A stretch of 42,970 nucleotides of DNA from Calditrichota bacterium (GTDB taxonomy: Bacteria; Zhuqueibacterota; Zhuqueibacteria; Thermofontimicrobiales; Thermofontimicrobiaceae): positions 1 through 42,970 of the forward strand of contig JAADFU010000194.1 in NCBI GenBank assembly GCA_013152715.1. The letters are read 5' to 3'. The position numbers and the translations under genes were made by a program. Every line of letters starts with the position of its first letter. Position 1 is the first letter of the stretch. The notes below the pieces were generated by a model, which was not told where the DNA came from, searched no databases, and saw only the letters and a program-made list of their open reading frames with translations. Shown here one piece after another: positions 1 to 7,675 of the stretch.

Positions 1-29
1 AAAAAGCCACCTGATTGGTCAGATGGCTT
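1..29 (-). terminator. Rho-independent terminator of tRNA-Ala
   Basis: Positions 4-14 and 19-29 form an 11-position stem with one C/A mismatch and a TTGG loop. Read on the minus strand it ends in a run of five or more T at the window edge. It lies 12 bases beyond the 3' end of tRNA-Ala, as expected for a monocistronic tRNA unit. Confidence 0.75.
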
Positions 30-40
30 AAAAACAAAAG

Positions 41-113
41 TGGAGCTAAGGAGGCTCGAACTCCTGACCTCTTGACTGCCAGTCAAGCGCTCTCCCAACT
101 GAGCTATAGCCCC
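41..113 (-). tRNA. tRNA-Ala (anticodon GGC)
   Basis: The minus strand folds into a complete 73-nt cloverleaf: a 7-bp acceptor stem, a GCTC/GAGC D stem, anticodon loop CTGGCAG and T loop TTCGAGC. Anticodon GGC reads alanine GCY codons. The third acceptor pair is G3:U70, the identity element of alanine tRNAs, and the discriminator is A. CCA is not encoded. It has its own promoter and terminator, so it appears to be a single-gene unit. Confidence 0.96.
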
Positions 114-128
114 GAATTTGAATGTGCC

Positions 129-157
129 ATTATAATAATTTTTCTGGTAAAAGTCAA
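129..157 (-). promoter_or_regulatory. Promoter of tRNA-Ala
   Basis: On the minus strand -35 TTGACT (152-157) and -10 TATAAT (129-134) are separated by exactly 17 bp. The predicted transcription start is near 122, about nine bases before the mature tRNA 5' end. This is the closest match to the sigma-70 consensus -10 in the window. Confidence 0.8.
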
Positions 158-373
158 GGAAAATTTTTAGCTTTGGATTTGAAAAATGGCTTAATTAGGA
201 AGTGATAAAAATTCGCTCACGGTCTTCCTTCAATCCGTTTTTCCTCGTTACGATTCCAGTCTGGGAGGGGCGCTTTCGACAATTTGCCGGAAAAAATCGC
301 TTTTCGCCTTTAAAGCGTCAGATATTTCTTAAATGTATGTTTTGGGAGATATTCAAATTCTCAAACAAATTGC
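158..373. other. Gene-free spacer before the leuS promoter
   Basis: No convincing coding sequence is present. The short open frames have no ribosome site and no family-like composition. A weak stem (GGAAG 198-202 with CTTCC 224-228, and TGA 203-205 with TCA 217-219) is the only local structure seen, and it lies upstream of the leuS promoter, so no role can be assigned. Confidence 0.5.
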
Positions 374-402
374 TTGACACTCAATGTTTTTTTTATTATA
401 TT
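374..402 (+). promoter_or_regulatory. Promoter of leuS
   Basis: TTGACA (374-379), 17 bp, then TATATT (397-402). The predicted start near 409 leaves an untranslated leader of about 240 nt before the leuS ATG, long enough to hold regulatory structure. Confidence 0.75.
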
Positions 403-521
403 TATGCCAATAAATTCTAAAAATCAGTATATTAGAGTTATTCATGAAGCGAAATTTTCGGAACATAGTTAATTCCGCCCGGCATCTTTTTTTGCTGCGA
501 CCAAATAAAGGGAGAGAACTT

Positions 522-569
522 CCGCTCGCTCTTACGAGCGGGCTATCTTTGCTTGCCTGAAGGTAGTCC
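522..569 (+). promoter_or_regulatory. Tandem hairpins in the leuS leader
   Basis: CCGCTCG (522-528) pairs perfectly with CGAGCGG (535-541). Immediately after, 540-549 pairs with 560-569 in a 10-bp stem containing two G-U pairs. The two stems share bases 540-541, so they compete at their junction or shift. A run of seven T follows at 577-583, too far from the stem to be a standard terminator. I saw no T-box consensus. A role in leuS control is inference only. Confidence 0.4.
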
Positions 570-647
570 ATCCTCATTTTTTTAATTTCCGGTTTCATCT
601 TTTAGAAAATTTTTTGATCAGGAAAAATTTATCGTATAGGAGTTATT

Positions 648-3098
648 ATGTGCGCCTATCCATTTGCAGAAGTTGAAAAAAAATGGCAGCAGAAATGGGA
701 GAAGACCCAACTGTATAAAACTGACATGAACGATGTCGATAAAAAATTATACTGTCTGGTGATGTTTATTTACCCATCAGGCGATAAACTGCATATCGGC
801 CACTGGTACAATTACGGGCCTACTGATACCTGGGCGCGATTTAAGAGAATGCAGGGTTACAATGTTTTTGAACCCATGGGTTACGACGCATTTGGCCTGC
901 CAGCGGAAAATTACGCCATTAAACATGGTATTCATCCGGCAATTAGTACTGCCCAAAATATTGAATACATCCGAAAGCAACTCAAAGCCATTGGCGCCAT
1001 GTACGATTGGAGCAAAGAAATCAACACCAGCGCGCCGGAATATTACAAATGGACGCAGTGGTTTTTCCTGCTGCTGTATAAAAATGGTCTTGCTTACCGC
1101 AAAAAAGCGCCGGTAAACTGGTGTCCCAAGTGCCAGACAGTTTTAGCCAACGAGCAAGTAATTGACGGCCACTGCGAACGCTGCGAGACAGAAGTCACGC
1201 ACAGAGATTTGGAACAATGGTTTTTCAAAATCACTGATTACGCGGAAAAACTGCTGGAAGGCCATCAGCGCATCGACTGGCCGGAGAAAACCATCGCCAT
1301 GCAGAAAAACTGGATCGGCAAGAGCGAGGGCGCTAAAATCGTTTTTTCTGTGGAAAACTCGGATGACAAAATCGAAGTTTTCACGACGCGCCCTGACACA
1401 TTATGGGGCGTGACGTACATGGTGTTGGCGCCGGAACATCCTTTAGTTCCCAAATTGACTACGGATAAACAGCGCGACGCCGTAAACGATTATGTTGAGC
1501 AAGCACGGAAAGAATCTGATATTCAGCGCACGTCTACGGAAAAGGAAAAGACAGGCGTTTTTACTGGCGCCTACGCGATCAATTCTGTGAATAATGAACG
1601 CGTGCCAATCTGGATCGCAGATTATGTGTTGGTTACTTACGGCACTGGCGCCGTGATGGCAGTCCCAGGCCATGACACGCGCGATTTTGAATTTGCTACA
1701 AAATATAATTTGCCAATCCGCGAGGTTATTAGCCCAGACGGAAAAGCACATGAAGAACTAAAAGCAGCTTACGTAGAGCCGGGAATTATGATAAATTCGG
1801 GAAAATTTAACGGTACTCCGTCAAAGGAGGGCATTGCCAAAGTCATCAAATATCTGGAAGAACGTAACTTTGGCGAAAAAACGATCAATTACAAACTGCG
1901 AGATTGGCTAATTTCGCGCCAGCGTTACTGGGGAGCGCCGATTCCGATTGTTTATTGTCCGGATTGCGGAGAAGTTCCTGTCCCTGAAGATCAACTTCCG
2001 GTAGTACTTCCCGAAAAAGTGGATTTCAAAGGCAAAGGGGAGTCCCCACTGTTGACAAATCTTGATTTTGTCAATACAACCTGCCCCAAATGCGGCAAAC
2101 CAGCCAGGCGGGAAGTCGATACAATGGATACTTTTGTTTGTTCTTCTTGGTATTATCTACGATTTCCCAATCCGGATATTGATGCTTTTCCTTTTGACAA
2201 AGGTCTGGCGAAAAAATGGCTGCCGGTGGATCAATATGTCGGCGGCGCGGAACACGCTGTCATGCATTTGATGTATGCGCGCTTTTTCGCCAAAGTTCTT
2301 TACGATTTAAAGCTGATCGATTTTGATGAGCCATTTAAAAGACTCATTCATCAGGGAGTGATCACAAAAGACAGCAATAAAATGTCTAAATCTCGCGGCA
2401 ATGTGGTAAATCCGGATATTTTTGTCGAGAGATACGGCGCTGATACTTTTCGCATGTACATGATGTTCATGGGCAGCTACGAAGAGGGCGGCGATTGGAA
2501 CGATGAAGGAATTACCGGAATTCACCGTTTCATTAATCGCGTCTGGCGGATCGTGGATTTGCTCAAAGAAAACAAAGCAACTGGCAGCGAGGAGAAAGAA
2601 AGCAAAGAATTGGAGCGTGTGAGACATTACACGATAAAAATGGTCACAACAGATCTAGAACGATTCCATTTCAACACTGCCATTAGCCGCATCATGGAAT
2701 TTGTGAATGCAATGTATCTTTACATTCAAAACGTGCCTCTGGAACAGCAAAATCGTCAAGTTTTAGAGGAGGCGAAAGAGACGTTGGTGCTTTTGATGGC
2801 TCCGTTCGCGCCTCATTTTGCCGAAGAATGCTGGGAAAAAATCGGTCAACGCTACAGCATTTTCAACGCGCAGTGGCCTGAATACGATGAAGCAAAGACG
2901 CAAAGAGACGCAATTCCTATTGCCGTGCAGATAAATGGCAAACTGCGCACGACAATTGAAATAGAGCGCGATTCAGCAGATGAGCTTGTCATTGAAGCGG
3001 CACTGGGCGATGAAAAAATTCAAAAGCACGTCAGCGGGAAAAATATTTTAAAAAAAATTGTTGTAAAAAACAGGCTGGTGAATTTTGTTGTGAAGTGA
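648..3098 (+). CDS. leuS: Leucyl-tRNA synthetase
   Basis: This class I synthetase charges tRNA-Leu with leucine in the cytoplasm. The 816-residue length is normal for bacterial LeuRS. The HIGH signature is at residues 49-52 and KMSKS at 578-582. Between them lies the CP1 editing insertion, including a GTGAVMAVPGHD segment that hydrolyses mischarged tRNA. CxxC pairs follow the catalytic core start (CPKC, CERC) and recur later (CPDC, CPKC), as in zinc-bearing LeuRS inserts. The C-terminal half has the anticodon-binding helices and a small terminal domain. The ATG is preceded by AGGAG at good spacing. It is monocistronic: its own promoter lies at 374-402 and a terminator follows at 3120. Confidence 0.97.
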   Translation: MCAYPFAEVEKKWQQKWEKTQLYKTDMNDVDKKLYCLVMFIYPSGDKLHIGHWYNYGPTDTWARFKRMQGYNVFEPMGYDAFGLPAENYAIKHGIHPAISTAQNIEYIRKQLKAIGAMYDWSKEINTSAPEYYKWTQWFFLLLYKNGLAYRKKAPVNWCPKCQTVLANEQVIDGHCERCETEVTHRDLEQWFFKITDYAEKLLEGHQRIDWPEKTIAMQKNWIGKSEGAKIVFSVENSDDKIEVFTTRPDTLWGVTYMVLAPEHPLVPKLTTDKQRDAVNDYVEQARKESDIQRTSTEKEKTGVFTGAYAINSVNNERVPIWIADYVLVTYGTGAVMAVPGHDTRDFEFATKYNLPIREVISPDGKAHEELKAAYVEPGIMINSGKFNGTPSKEGIAKVIKYLEERNFGEKTINYKLRDWLISRQRYWGAPIPIVYCPDCGEVPVPEDQLPVVLPEKVDFKGKGESPLLTNLDFVNTTCPKCGKPARREVDTMDTFVCSSWYYLRFPNPDIDAFPFDKGLAKKWLPVDQYVGGAEHAVMHLMYARFFAKVLYDLKLIDFDEPFKRLIHQGVITKDSNKMSKSRGNVVNPDIFVERYGADTFRMYMMFMGSYEEGGDWNDEGITGIHRFINRVWRIVDLLKENKATGSEEKESKELERVRHYTIKMVTTDLERFHFNTAISRIMEFVNAMYLYIQNVPLEQQNRQVLEEAKETLVLLMAPFAPHFAEECWEKIGQRYSIFNAQWPEYDEAKTQRDAIPIAVQINGKLRTTIEIERDSADELVIEAALGDEKIQKHVSGKNILKKIVVKNRLVNFVVK

Positions 3099-3119
3099 TT
3101 GATATTTAAGAAATTAGAA

Positions 3120-3153
3120 AGAGGATATGCGCTGGCGTATCCTCTTTTTTTTA
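3120..3153 (+). terminator. Intrinsic terminator of leuS
   Basis: An 11-bp stem (3120-3130 with 3135-3145, one T-G wobble) and a GCTG loop are followed by an uninterrupted T run. The T run touches the -35 box of the next promoter at 3154, so the two units are packed with no spare sequence. Confidence 0.92.
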
Positions 3154-3182
3154 TTGACATTCTTATCATTAATTTATATATT
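3154..3182 (+). promoter_or_regulatory. Promoter of the polX-ggt-mltG-uvrD-TPR-nadC operon
   Basis: TTGACA (3154-3159), 17 bp, TATATT (3177-3182). The predicted start near 3189 gives a leader of about 23 nt before the polX ATG. It is the only good promoter found for the six genes that follow. Confidence 0.82.
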
Positions 3183-3211
3183 AAAGCTCGCATGTTTTTG
3201 GGAAGAAAGCC

Positions 3212-4930
3212 ATGGAAAACGATCAGATTGCAGAAATATTTGAACGATTGGCAGATATTTTGGAATTTCAAGGAGAAAATCCTTTCAAGATTAACGCCTA
3301 CCGCAAAGCCAGCCGCGTTTTGAAAGATTTGCCTTTGAACATTCGAGAGCTGCACGAGCAGAGAAAAGTTGCTACTTTGCCTGGATTTGGTACGGCTTTG
3401 GTCAAAAAGGTTGAACAATTTTTAACTACCGGAAAAATTTCCAAATACGAACAACTCAAAAACGCCGTCCCGGCAGGCTTGCTGCAATTGTTAGATATTC
3501 AAAATTTGGGACCCCGAACTCTCGCTGCAGCACACAAAAAGCTTGGCGTAAAAAATCTGGATGATCTGGTCAAAGTCATTGAAAATGGCAAATTAGCCGC
3601 ATTGCCCGGAATGGGCGAAAAAAAAGTCAACAAAATCAAGGAAGGGGTTGATTTTTATCTTTCTGTCAGCGAAAGATTTCGTCTCGGAGATGCGTATCCG
3701 GTCGCAGAGGAAATAATTCAGCGGTTACAAAATCAATTTCCTGAAATTTCTCTTTCCATGGCGGGCTCCATCAGGCGAATGAAAGAAACTGTTCACGATC
3801 TTGACATTTTGGCAGCAACGGAAAATAGCAAAGAGGTTATTGATTTCTTTGTACAAATGCCAGAAGTCGAAATCGCGATTGCTGCCGGCGAAACTAAGGG
3901 CTCTGTAAGATTGCAAAATAAAATGCAAGTTGATCTGCGGGCAGTTTCGTCGAGAAATTTTGGGGCGGCGCTGCAATATTTCACCGGCTCACAGGCGCAC
4001 AACATCAAAATTCGCGGTATCGCCAAAAAGCAGGGGCTAAAAATTAACGAATACGGACTTTTCCGGGACGATAATTTTATTTGTGGCGAAACTGAAGATG
4101 AGATTTACAAATCACTTGGCTTGCAATGGATTGCGCCGGAATTGCGTGAAGATAGGGGAGAGGTCGAAGCAGCAGCGCAAAATCATTTGCCCGAGCTGAT
4201 TAAACTTTCAGACATTAAAGGCGACCTGCACGTTCACACAATTGGCAGCGACGGCCACAGCCGAATGGAGAATTTGGTCGCTGCCGCGAAAAAATTGGGC
4301 CATCAATATTTGGCAATTTGTGACCATTCCCGCTCCGCCGGCTACGCGAACGGATTGTCAGCAGAAAGATTGTTGGCACAGATCGAGGCGATAAAAAATT
4401 TGAACAAGAGTCTGACAGATTTTACGCTTTTTTCCGGCTCCGAAGTTGACATTCTGGATGACGGCAGTCTTGATTTTCCGGATGAAATTTTAGCCAGGTT
4501 AGATATTGTCGTCGTGTCCATTCACTCAAATTTTCAAAAGAATCCAACGGAACGTATTCTCACAGCAATGGAAAATCCCCACGTTGACATCATCGCTCAT
4601 CCAACCGGCAGGCTCATTAATAAACGCGACAGTTACCAAGTTGACATTTCAAAAATAATCGAAAAAGCAATCGAGAAAAACATTGCGCTGGAAATAAACA
4701 GTCATCCCTGGCGACTCGATTTGAATGATCAACACGTGAGGGTGGCTGTTGAAAAAGGCGCATTGTTGGCGATAAACACGGACGCGCATCACGTCGACAA
4801 TCTGAATTACCTGAAATTTGGCGTGGGAACTGCCCGGCGCGGCTGGGCAACGGCTAAAAATGTAATTAATACTCTCACCATTCAGCAAATTAGAAATTGG
4901 AAAAAGCAAAGGACAGTAAGGCAGAAATGA
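3212..4930 (+). CDS. polX: Bacterial family X DNA polymerase with PHP domain
   Basis: PolX enzymes fill gaps during DNA repair, and the PHP domain supplies 3'-5' exonuclease or AP-site processing activity in studied relatives. The 572-residue length is typical. The N-terminal third has helix-hairpin-helix motifs (ALPGMGEKKVNKI). The nucleotidyltransferase centre shows the AGSIRR motif followed by the acidic pair in HDLDILA. The C-terminal PHP domain, from about residue 335, has GDLHVHT, CDHS, GSEVDIL, SIHSNF, DIIAHPTGR, EINS and NTDAHH, covering the expected metal ligands. The frame starts at an ATG 30 bases after the -10 box, with a weak GGAAG site. It leads a six-gene operon and its stop overlaps the next start (ATGA). 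Confidence 0.93.
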   Translation: MENDQIAEIFERLADILEFQGENPFKINAYRKASRVLKDLPLNIRELHEQRKVATLPGFGTALVKKVEQFLTTGKISKYEQLKNAVPAGLLQLLDIQNLGPRTLAAAHKKLGVKNLDDLVKVIENGKLAALPGMGEKKVNKIKEGVDFYLSVSERFRLGDAYPVAEEIIQRLQNQFPEISLSMAGSIRRMKETVHDLDILAATENSKEVIDFFVQMPEVEIAIAAGETKGSVRLQNKMQVDLRAVSSRNFGAALQYFTGSQAHNIKIRGIAKKQGLKINEYGLFRDDNFICGETEDEIYKSLGLQWIAPELREDRGEVEAAAQNHLPELIKLSDIKGDLHVHTIGSDGHSRMENLVAAAKKLGHQYLAICDHSRSAGYANGLSAERLLAQIEAIKNLNKSLTDFTLFSGSEVDILDDGSLDFPDEILARLDIVVVSIHSNFQKNPTERILTAMENPHVDIIAHPTGRLINKRDSYQVDISKIIEKAIEKNIALEINSHPWRLDLNDQHVRVAVEKGALLAINTDAHHVDNLNYLKFGVGTARRGWATAKNVINTLTIQQIRNWKKQRTVRQK

Positions 4931-6630
4931 AATCGAAAAACACAGTAACAATTGTGACCGTTTTTCTCCTCTTGTTTCTTTTCGTAAATGCGCCTGCCCG
5001 CTACATTTCTGAAGCGCGCGGAAAACAGGGAATGGTTGTTTCTTCCGAGGAAACAGCGACTCGTGTTGGAGTTGATGTATTAAAAAAAGGCGGAAACGCC
5101 ATTGACGCCGCCATTGCTGTGGGATTTGCTTTAGCAGTAACCTATCCCACTGCCGGAAATATCGGCGGCGGTGGGTTCATGGTAATAAGTTTTCCGGACG
5201 GAAGATCCACAACGATTGACTTTCGCGAAACAGCGCCACTCAAAGCAAGCCGGGACATGTATCTTGACGCAGACGGCAAAGTGATTCCCGGGAAAAGCAC
5301 CTTTGGCTACGCTGCTTGCGGCGTTCCGGGCACAGTCGCAGGATTAACAATGGCGCTAAAGAAATATGGTACAATGCCATTGAAAAAACTTCTACAGCCG
5401 GCATTAGCGTTGGCGAAAAATGGTCTTCCTGTGAGCTATCAGTTTCATCGGGATTTGTTGAGATTAAAGAACGCATTTTCTCGATTCCCTTCCTCAAAGA
5501 AAGTTTTCTTCAAAAAGAATGGTGAAATTTATGAAAAAGGAGATATTTTTCGCCAGCCAGATTTATATTCCACGCTGAAAAGAATCGCCAAACATGGCGC
5601 CAAAGGATTTTACGAGGGGAAGACTGCCAAGCTGATTGTTCGGGACATGGAAAAAAATCACGGTTTGATCACATTAAAGGATTTGCGCGACTACCGTGCC
5701 ATCGAAAGACGGCCGGTGATCGGACAATTTCATGATTATGAGGTTATCTCCATGGGTCTGCCTTCTTCCGGGGGAATTTGTCTGATTCAGGCCTTTAATA
5801 TTCTGGAAAAATATGATTTGAAACAGATGGGTTGGAATTCTTCACAATATTTGCATTTGCTCACAGAAACTCTGAAGAATATTTTCGCCGTGCGGGCACA
5901 CTTCCTCGGCGATGCTGATTTTGTGAAAGTGCCGATAAAAACATTGATCAGCAAAAATTTTGCACAAAAAATCGCTGAAAATATTCAGCCTGACCGAGCA
6001 GTTCCCGCAGCAGAAATTCCTATTGCAAATCCTTTTCAATTTGAAGGAAACCACACGACCCACTACAATGTTGTCGACAAAAACGGCATGGCGGTTGCGG
6101 TCACTTACACGATCAACAGCGGCTACGGAGCCAAAGCAGTCGTCGATGGCGCCGGATTTTTATTGAACAATGAAATGGACGATTTCGCAATCAAAGCCGG
6201 CAATCCGAATATTTACAAATTAGTGGCATTTGCACCCAATTTGATTGAACCGGGCAAACGAATGCTCTCTTCCATGTCACCGACGATCATGAGAAAAAAC
6301 GGCAAATTTTTCATGGCAGTAGGCGCCATGGGAGGTCCAAAGATAATCACGGCAACATTGCAGACAATTTTGAATGTAATCGTTTTCGACATGTCTCTGC
6401 AAGAAGCGATAAACGCTCCGAGAATTCATCACCAGTGGCTTCCCGATAAAATTTTTGTAGAAAAAATGTTTTTTCCGTCTGATGTATTGGAAAATCTGCG
6501 GGCAATGGGGCATACTGTGGAGACGATGGGCTATCACTCGGAAGTTACAGCAATTTTGTTTCAGGAAAAAAGCGGAGAATTGATCGGAGCGCCTGATTTC
6601 AGATGGAACGGCAAAGCACTGGGTTTTTAA
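4927..6630 (+). CDS. ggt: Gamma-glutamyltransferase
   Basis: This exported enzyme transfers or hydrolyses the gamma-glutamyl group of glutathione and related amides, and is made as a proenzyme that cleaves itself. The start at 4927 forms an ATGA overlap with polX and puts a hydrophobic signal peptide (about residues 7-21) at the N-terminus. A TTG 30 bases upstream is in frame but less likely. The catalytic nucleophile is the first threonine of TTHYNVVD, at residue 377, where the large and small subunits would separate. Downstream are NSGYGAK, LLNNEMDDF and SSMSP, hallmark small-subunit motifs. The 567-residue length is normal. It should act in the periplasm. Its place between a repair polymerase and mltG looks like convenience rather than shared pathway. 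Confidence 0.93.
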   Translation: MKSKNTVTIVTVFLLLFLFVNAPARYISEARGKQGMVVSSEETATRVGVDVLKKGGNAIDAAIAVGFALAVTYPTAGNIGGGGFMVISFPDGRSTTIDFRETAPLKASRDMYLDADGKVIPGKSTFGYAACGVPGTVAGLTMALKKYGTMPLKKLLQPALALAKNGLPVSYQFHRDLLRLKNAFSRFPSSKKVFFKKNGEIYEKGDIFRQPDLYSTLKRIAKHGAKGFYEGKTAKLIVRDMEKNHGLITLKDLRDYRAIERRPVIGQFHDYEVISMGLPSSGGICLIQAFNILEKYDLKQMGWNSSQYLHLLTETLKNIFAVRAHFLGDADFVKVPIKTLISKNFAQKIAENIQPDRAVPAAEIPIANPFQFEGNHTTHYNVVDKNGMAVAVTYTINSGYGAKAVVDGAGFLLNNEMDDFAIKAGNPNIYKLVAFAPNLIEPGKRMLSSMSPTIMRKNGKFFMAVGAMGGPKIITATLQTILNVIVFDMSLQEAINAPRIHHQWLPDKIFVEKMFFPSDVLENLRAMGHTVETMGYHSEVTAILFQEKSGELIGAPDFRWNGKALGF

Positions 6631-6643
6631 CGAGGAAAACAGC

Positions 6644-7675
6644 ATGAAAAAATTTATTATGATCATTGCTGTTATTTTGCTGGCAATCGTGTTAGTTTTG
6701 GGAATGAAGGTAGGAAAAATATTTTTACCAACGTCCGGAAAACCAGATGCGGCTATCAACATAAAAATTGAACGCGGCGCTTCCCCGGTTGCGATTGCTG
6801 ACACTTTAAAGAGAAACGGTTTGATTAATAAAAAAGAAGATTTCTTATTGGCAGTTCGTCTGTTTCGACAACATCAAAGTCTCAAAGCCGGATTTTATCA
6901 ACTGCGCCAGGGGCTTTCGCCCTATCAGCTCATGAAAATTCTTGCCCAGGGCAAAACAGCGCGAATTCGCGTCACGTTTCCTGAAGGCTACACTTCGTTT
7001 CAGATGGCTTCTCTTTTACAGGCGAGATTGGGGATCGATTCGACAAAATTCATGCATCTTGTACATGACAGAGATTTTTTGAAAAAACTGCATATCGACA
7101 GCGAGTCGCTGGAAGGGTATCTTTATCCTGAAACATACTACTTTGATTGGGGAATGAGCGAGCGAGACGTCATGCGGATAATGGTCGCGGAATTAAGGAA
7201 AAATTTGAGCGATTCATTAATGAAAGAAATAAAAGACAGCGGCTGGACGTTACATCAGATTTTGACATTGGCTTCTTTGATTGAAGGCGAAGCAATGGTA
7301 GATTCGGAGCGGGCAATAATTTCTGCTGTTTATCAAAATCGTTTGCAAAAAAATATGCTGTTGCAAGCTGACCCAACTATTCAATTTATTATTCCCGATG
7401 GACCGCGCCGGCTGTTGAACAAAGATTTACAAATTGATTCACCTTACAATACTTACAAATATCCGGGATTACCACCGGGGCCTGTCAATAATCCGGGAAT
7501 AAAATCCATTATTGCTGCTGTTCATCCGGCGGATGTGGATTACCTTTATTTTGTCGCCAGGGGAGATGGCGCTCACATTTTTAGCAAAAATTTGAAAGAA
7601 CACCTGAAAGCGAAAAGAAAATTTGACGAATATCGCAGACTTGTCAAGCGGAAAGAAAGATTGAATGGGAAATAA
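6644..7675 (+). CDS. mltG: Endolytic murein transglycosylase MltG (YceG-like)
   Basis: MltG cuts nascent peptidoglycan strands at the inner membrane and is thought to set glycan chain length. The protein has 343 residues with one N-terminal membrane segment (about 5-23), a LysM-like small domain, then the YceG domain. The signatures LEGYLYPETYYF, LASLIEGEA with the presumed catalytic glutamate near residue 214, LLQADPTIQF and the terminal PANP-like NNPGI region are all present. GAGGA sits seven bases before the ATG, 13 bp after ggt. The last 11 bases overlap the start of uvrD. In many bacteria mltG neighbours ruvX or tmk; neither is seen here. Confidence 0.92.
   Translation: MKKFIMIIAVILLAIVLVLGMKVGKIFLPTSGKPDAAINIKIERGASPVAIADTLKRNGLINKKEDFLLAVRLFRQHQSLKAGFYQLRQGLSPYQLMKILAQGKTARIRVTFPEGYTSFQMASLLQARLGIDSTKFMHLVHDRDFLKKLHIDSESLEGYLYPETYYFDWGMSERDVMRIMVAELRKNLSDSLMKEIKDSGWTLHQILTLASLIEGEAMVDSERAIISAVYQNRLQKNMLLQADPTIQFIIPDGPRRLLNKDLQIDSPYNTYKYPGLPPGPVNNPGIKSIIAAVHPADVDYLYFVARGDGAHIFSKNLKEHLKAKRKFDEYRRLVKRKERLNGK

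Noticed and set aside
353-598. Open frame on the minus strand reading across the leuS promoter and leader
   Set aside because: No ribosome site, no recognisable family, and it overlaps a strong promoter and stable hairpins.
409-647. T-box riboswitch before leuS
   Set aside because: No T-box sequence or specifier/antiterminator arrangement could be found; nor before thrS or pheS.
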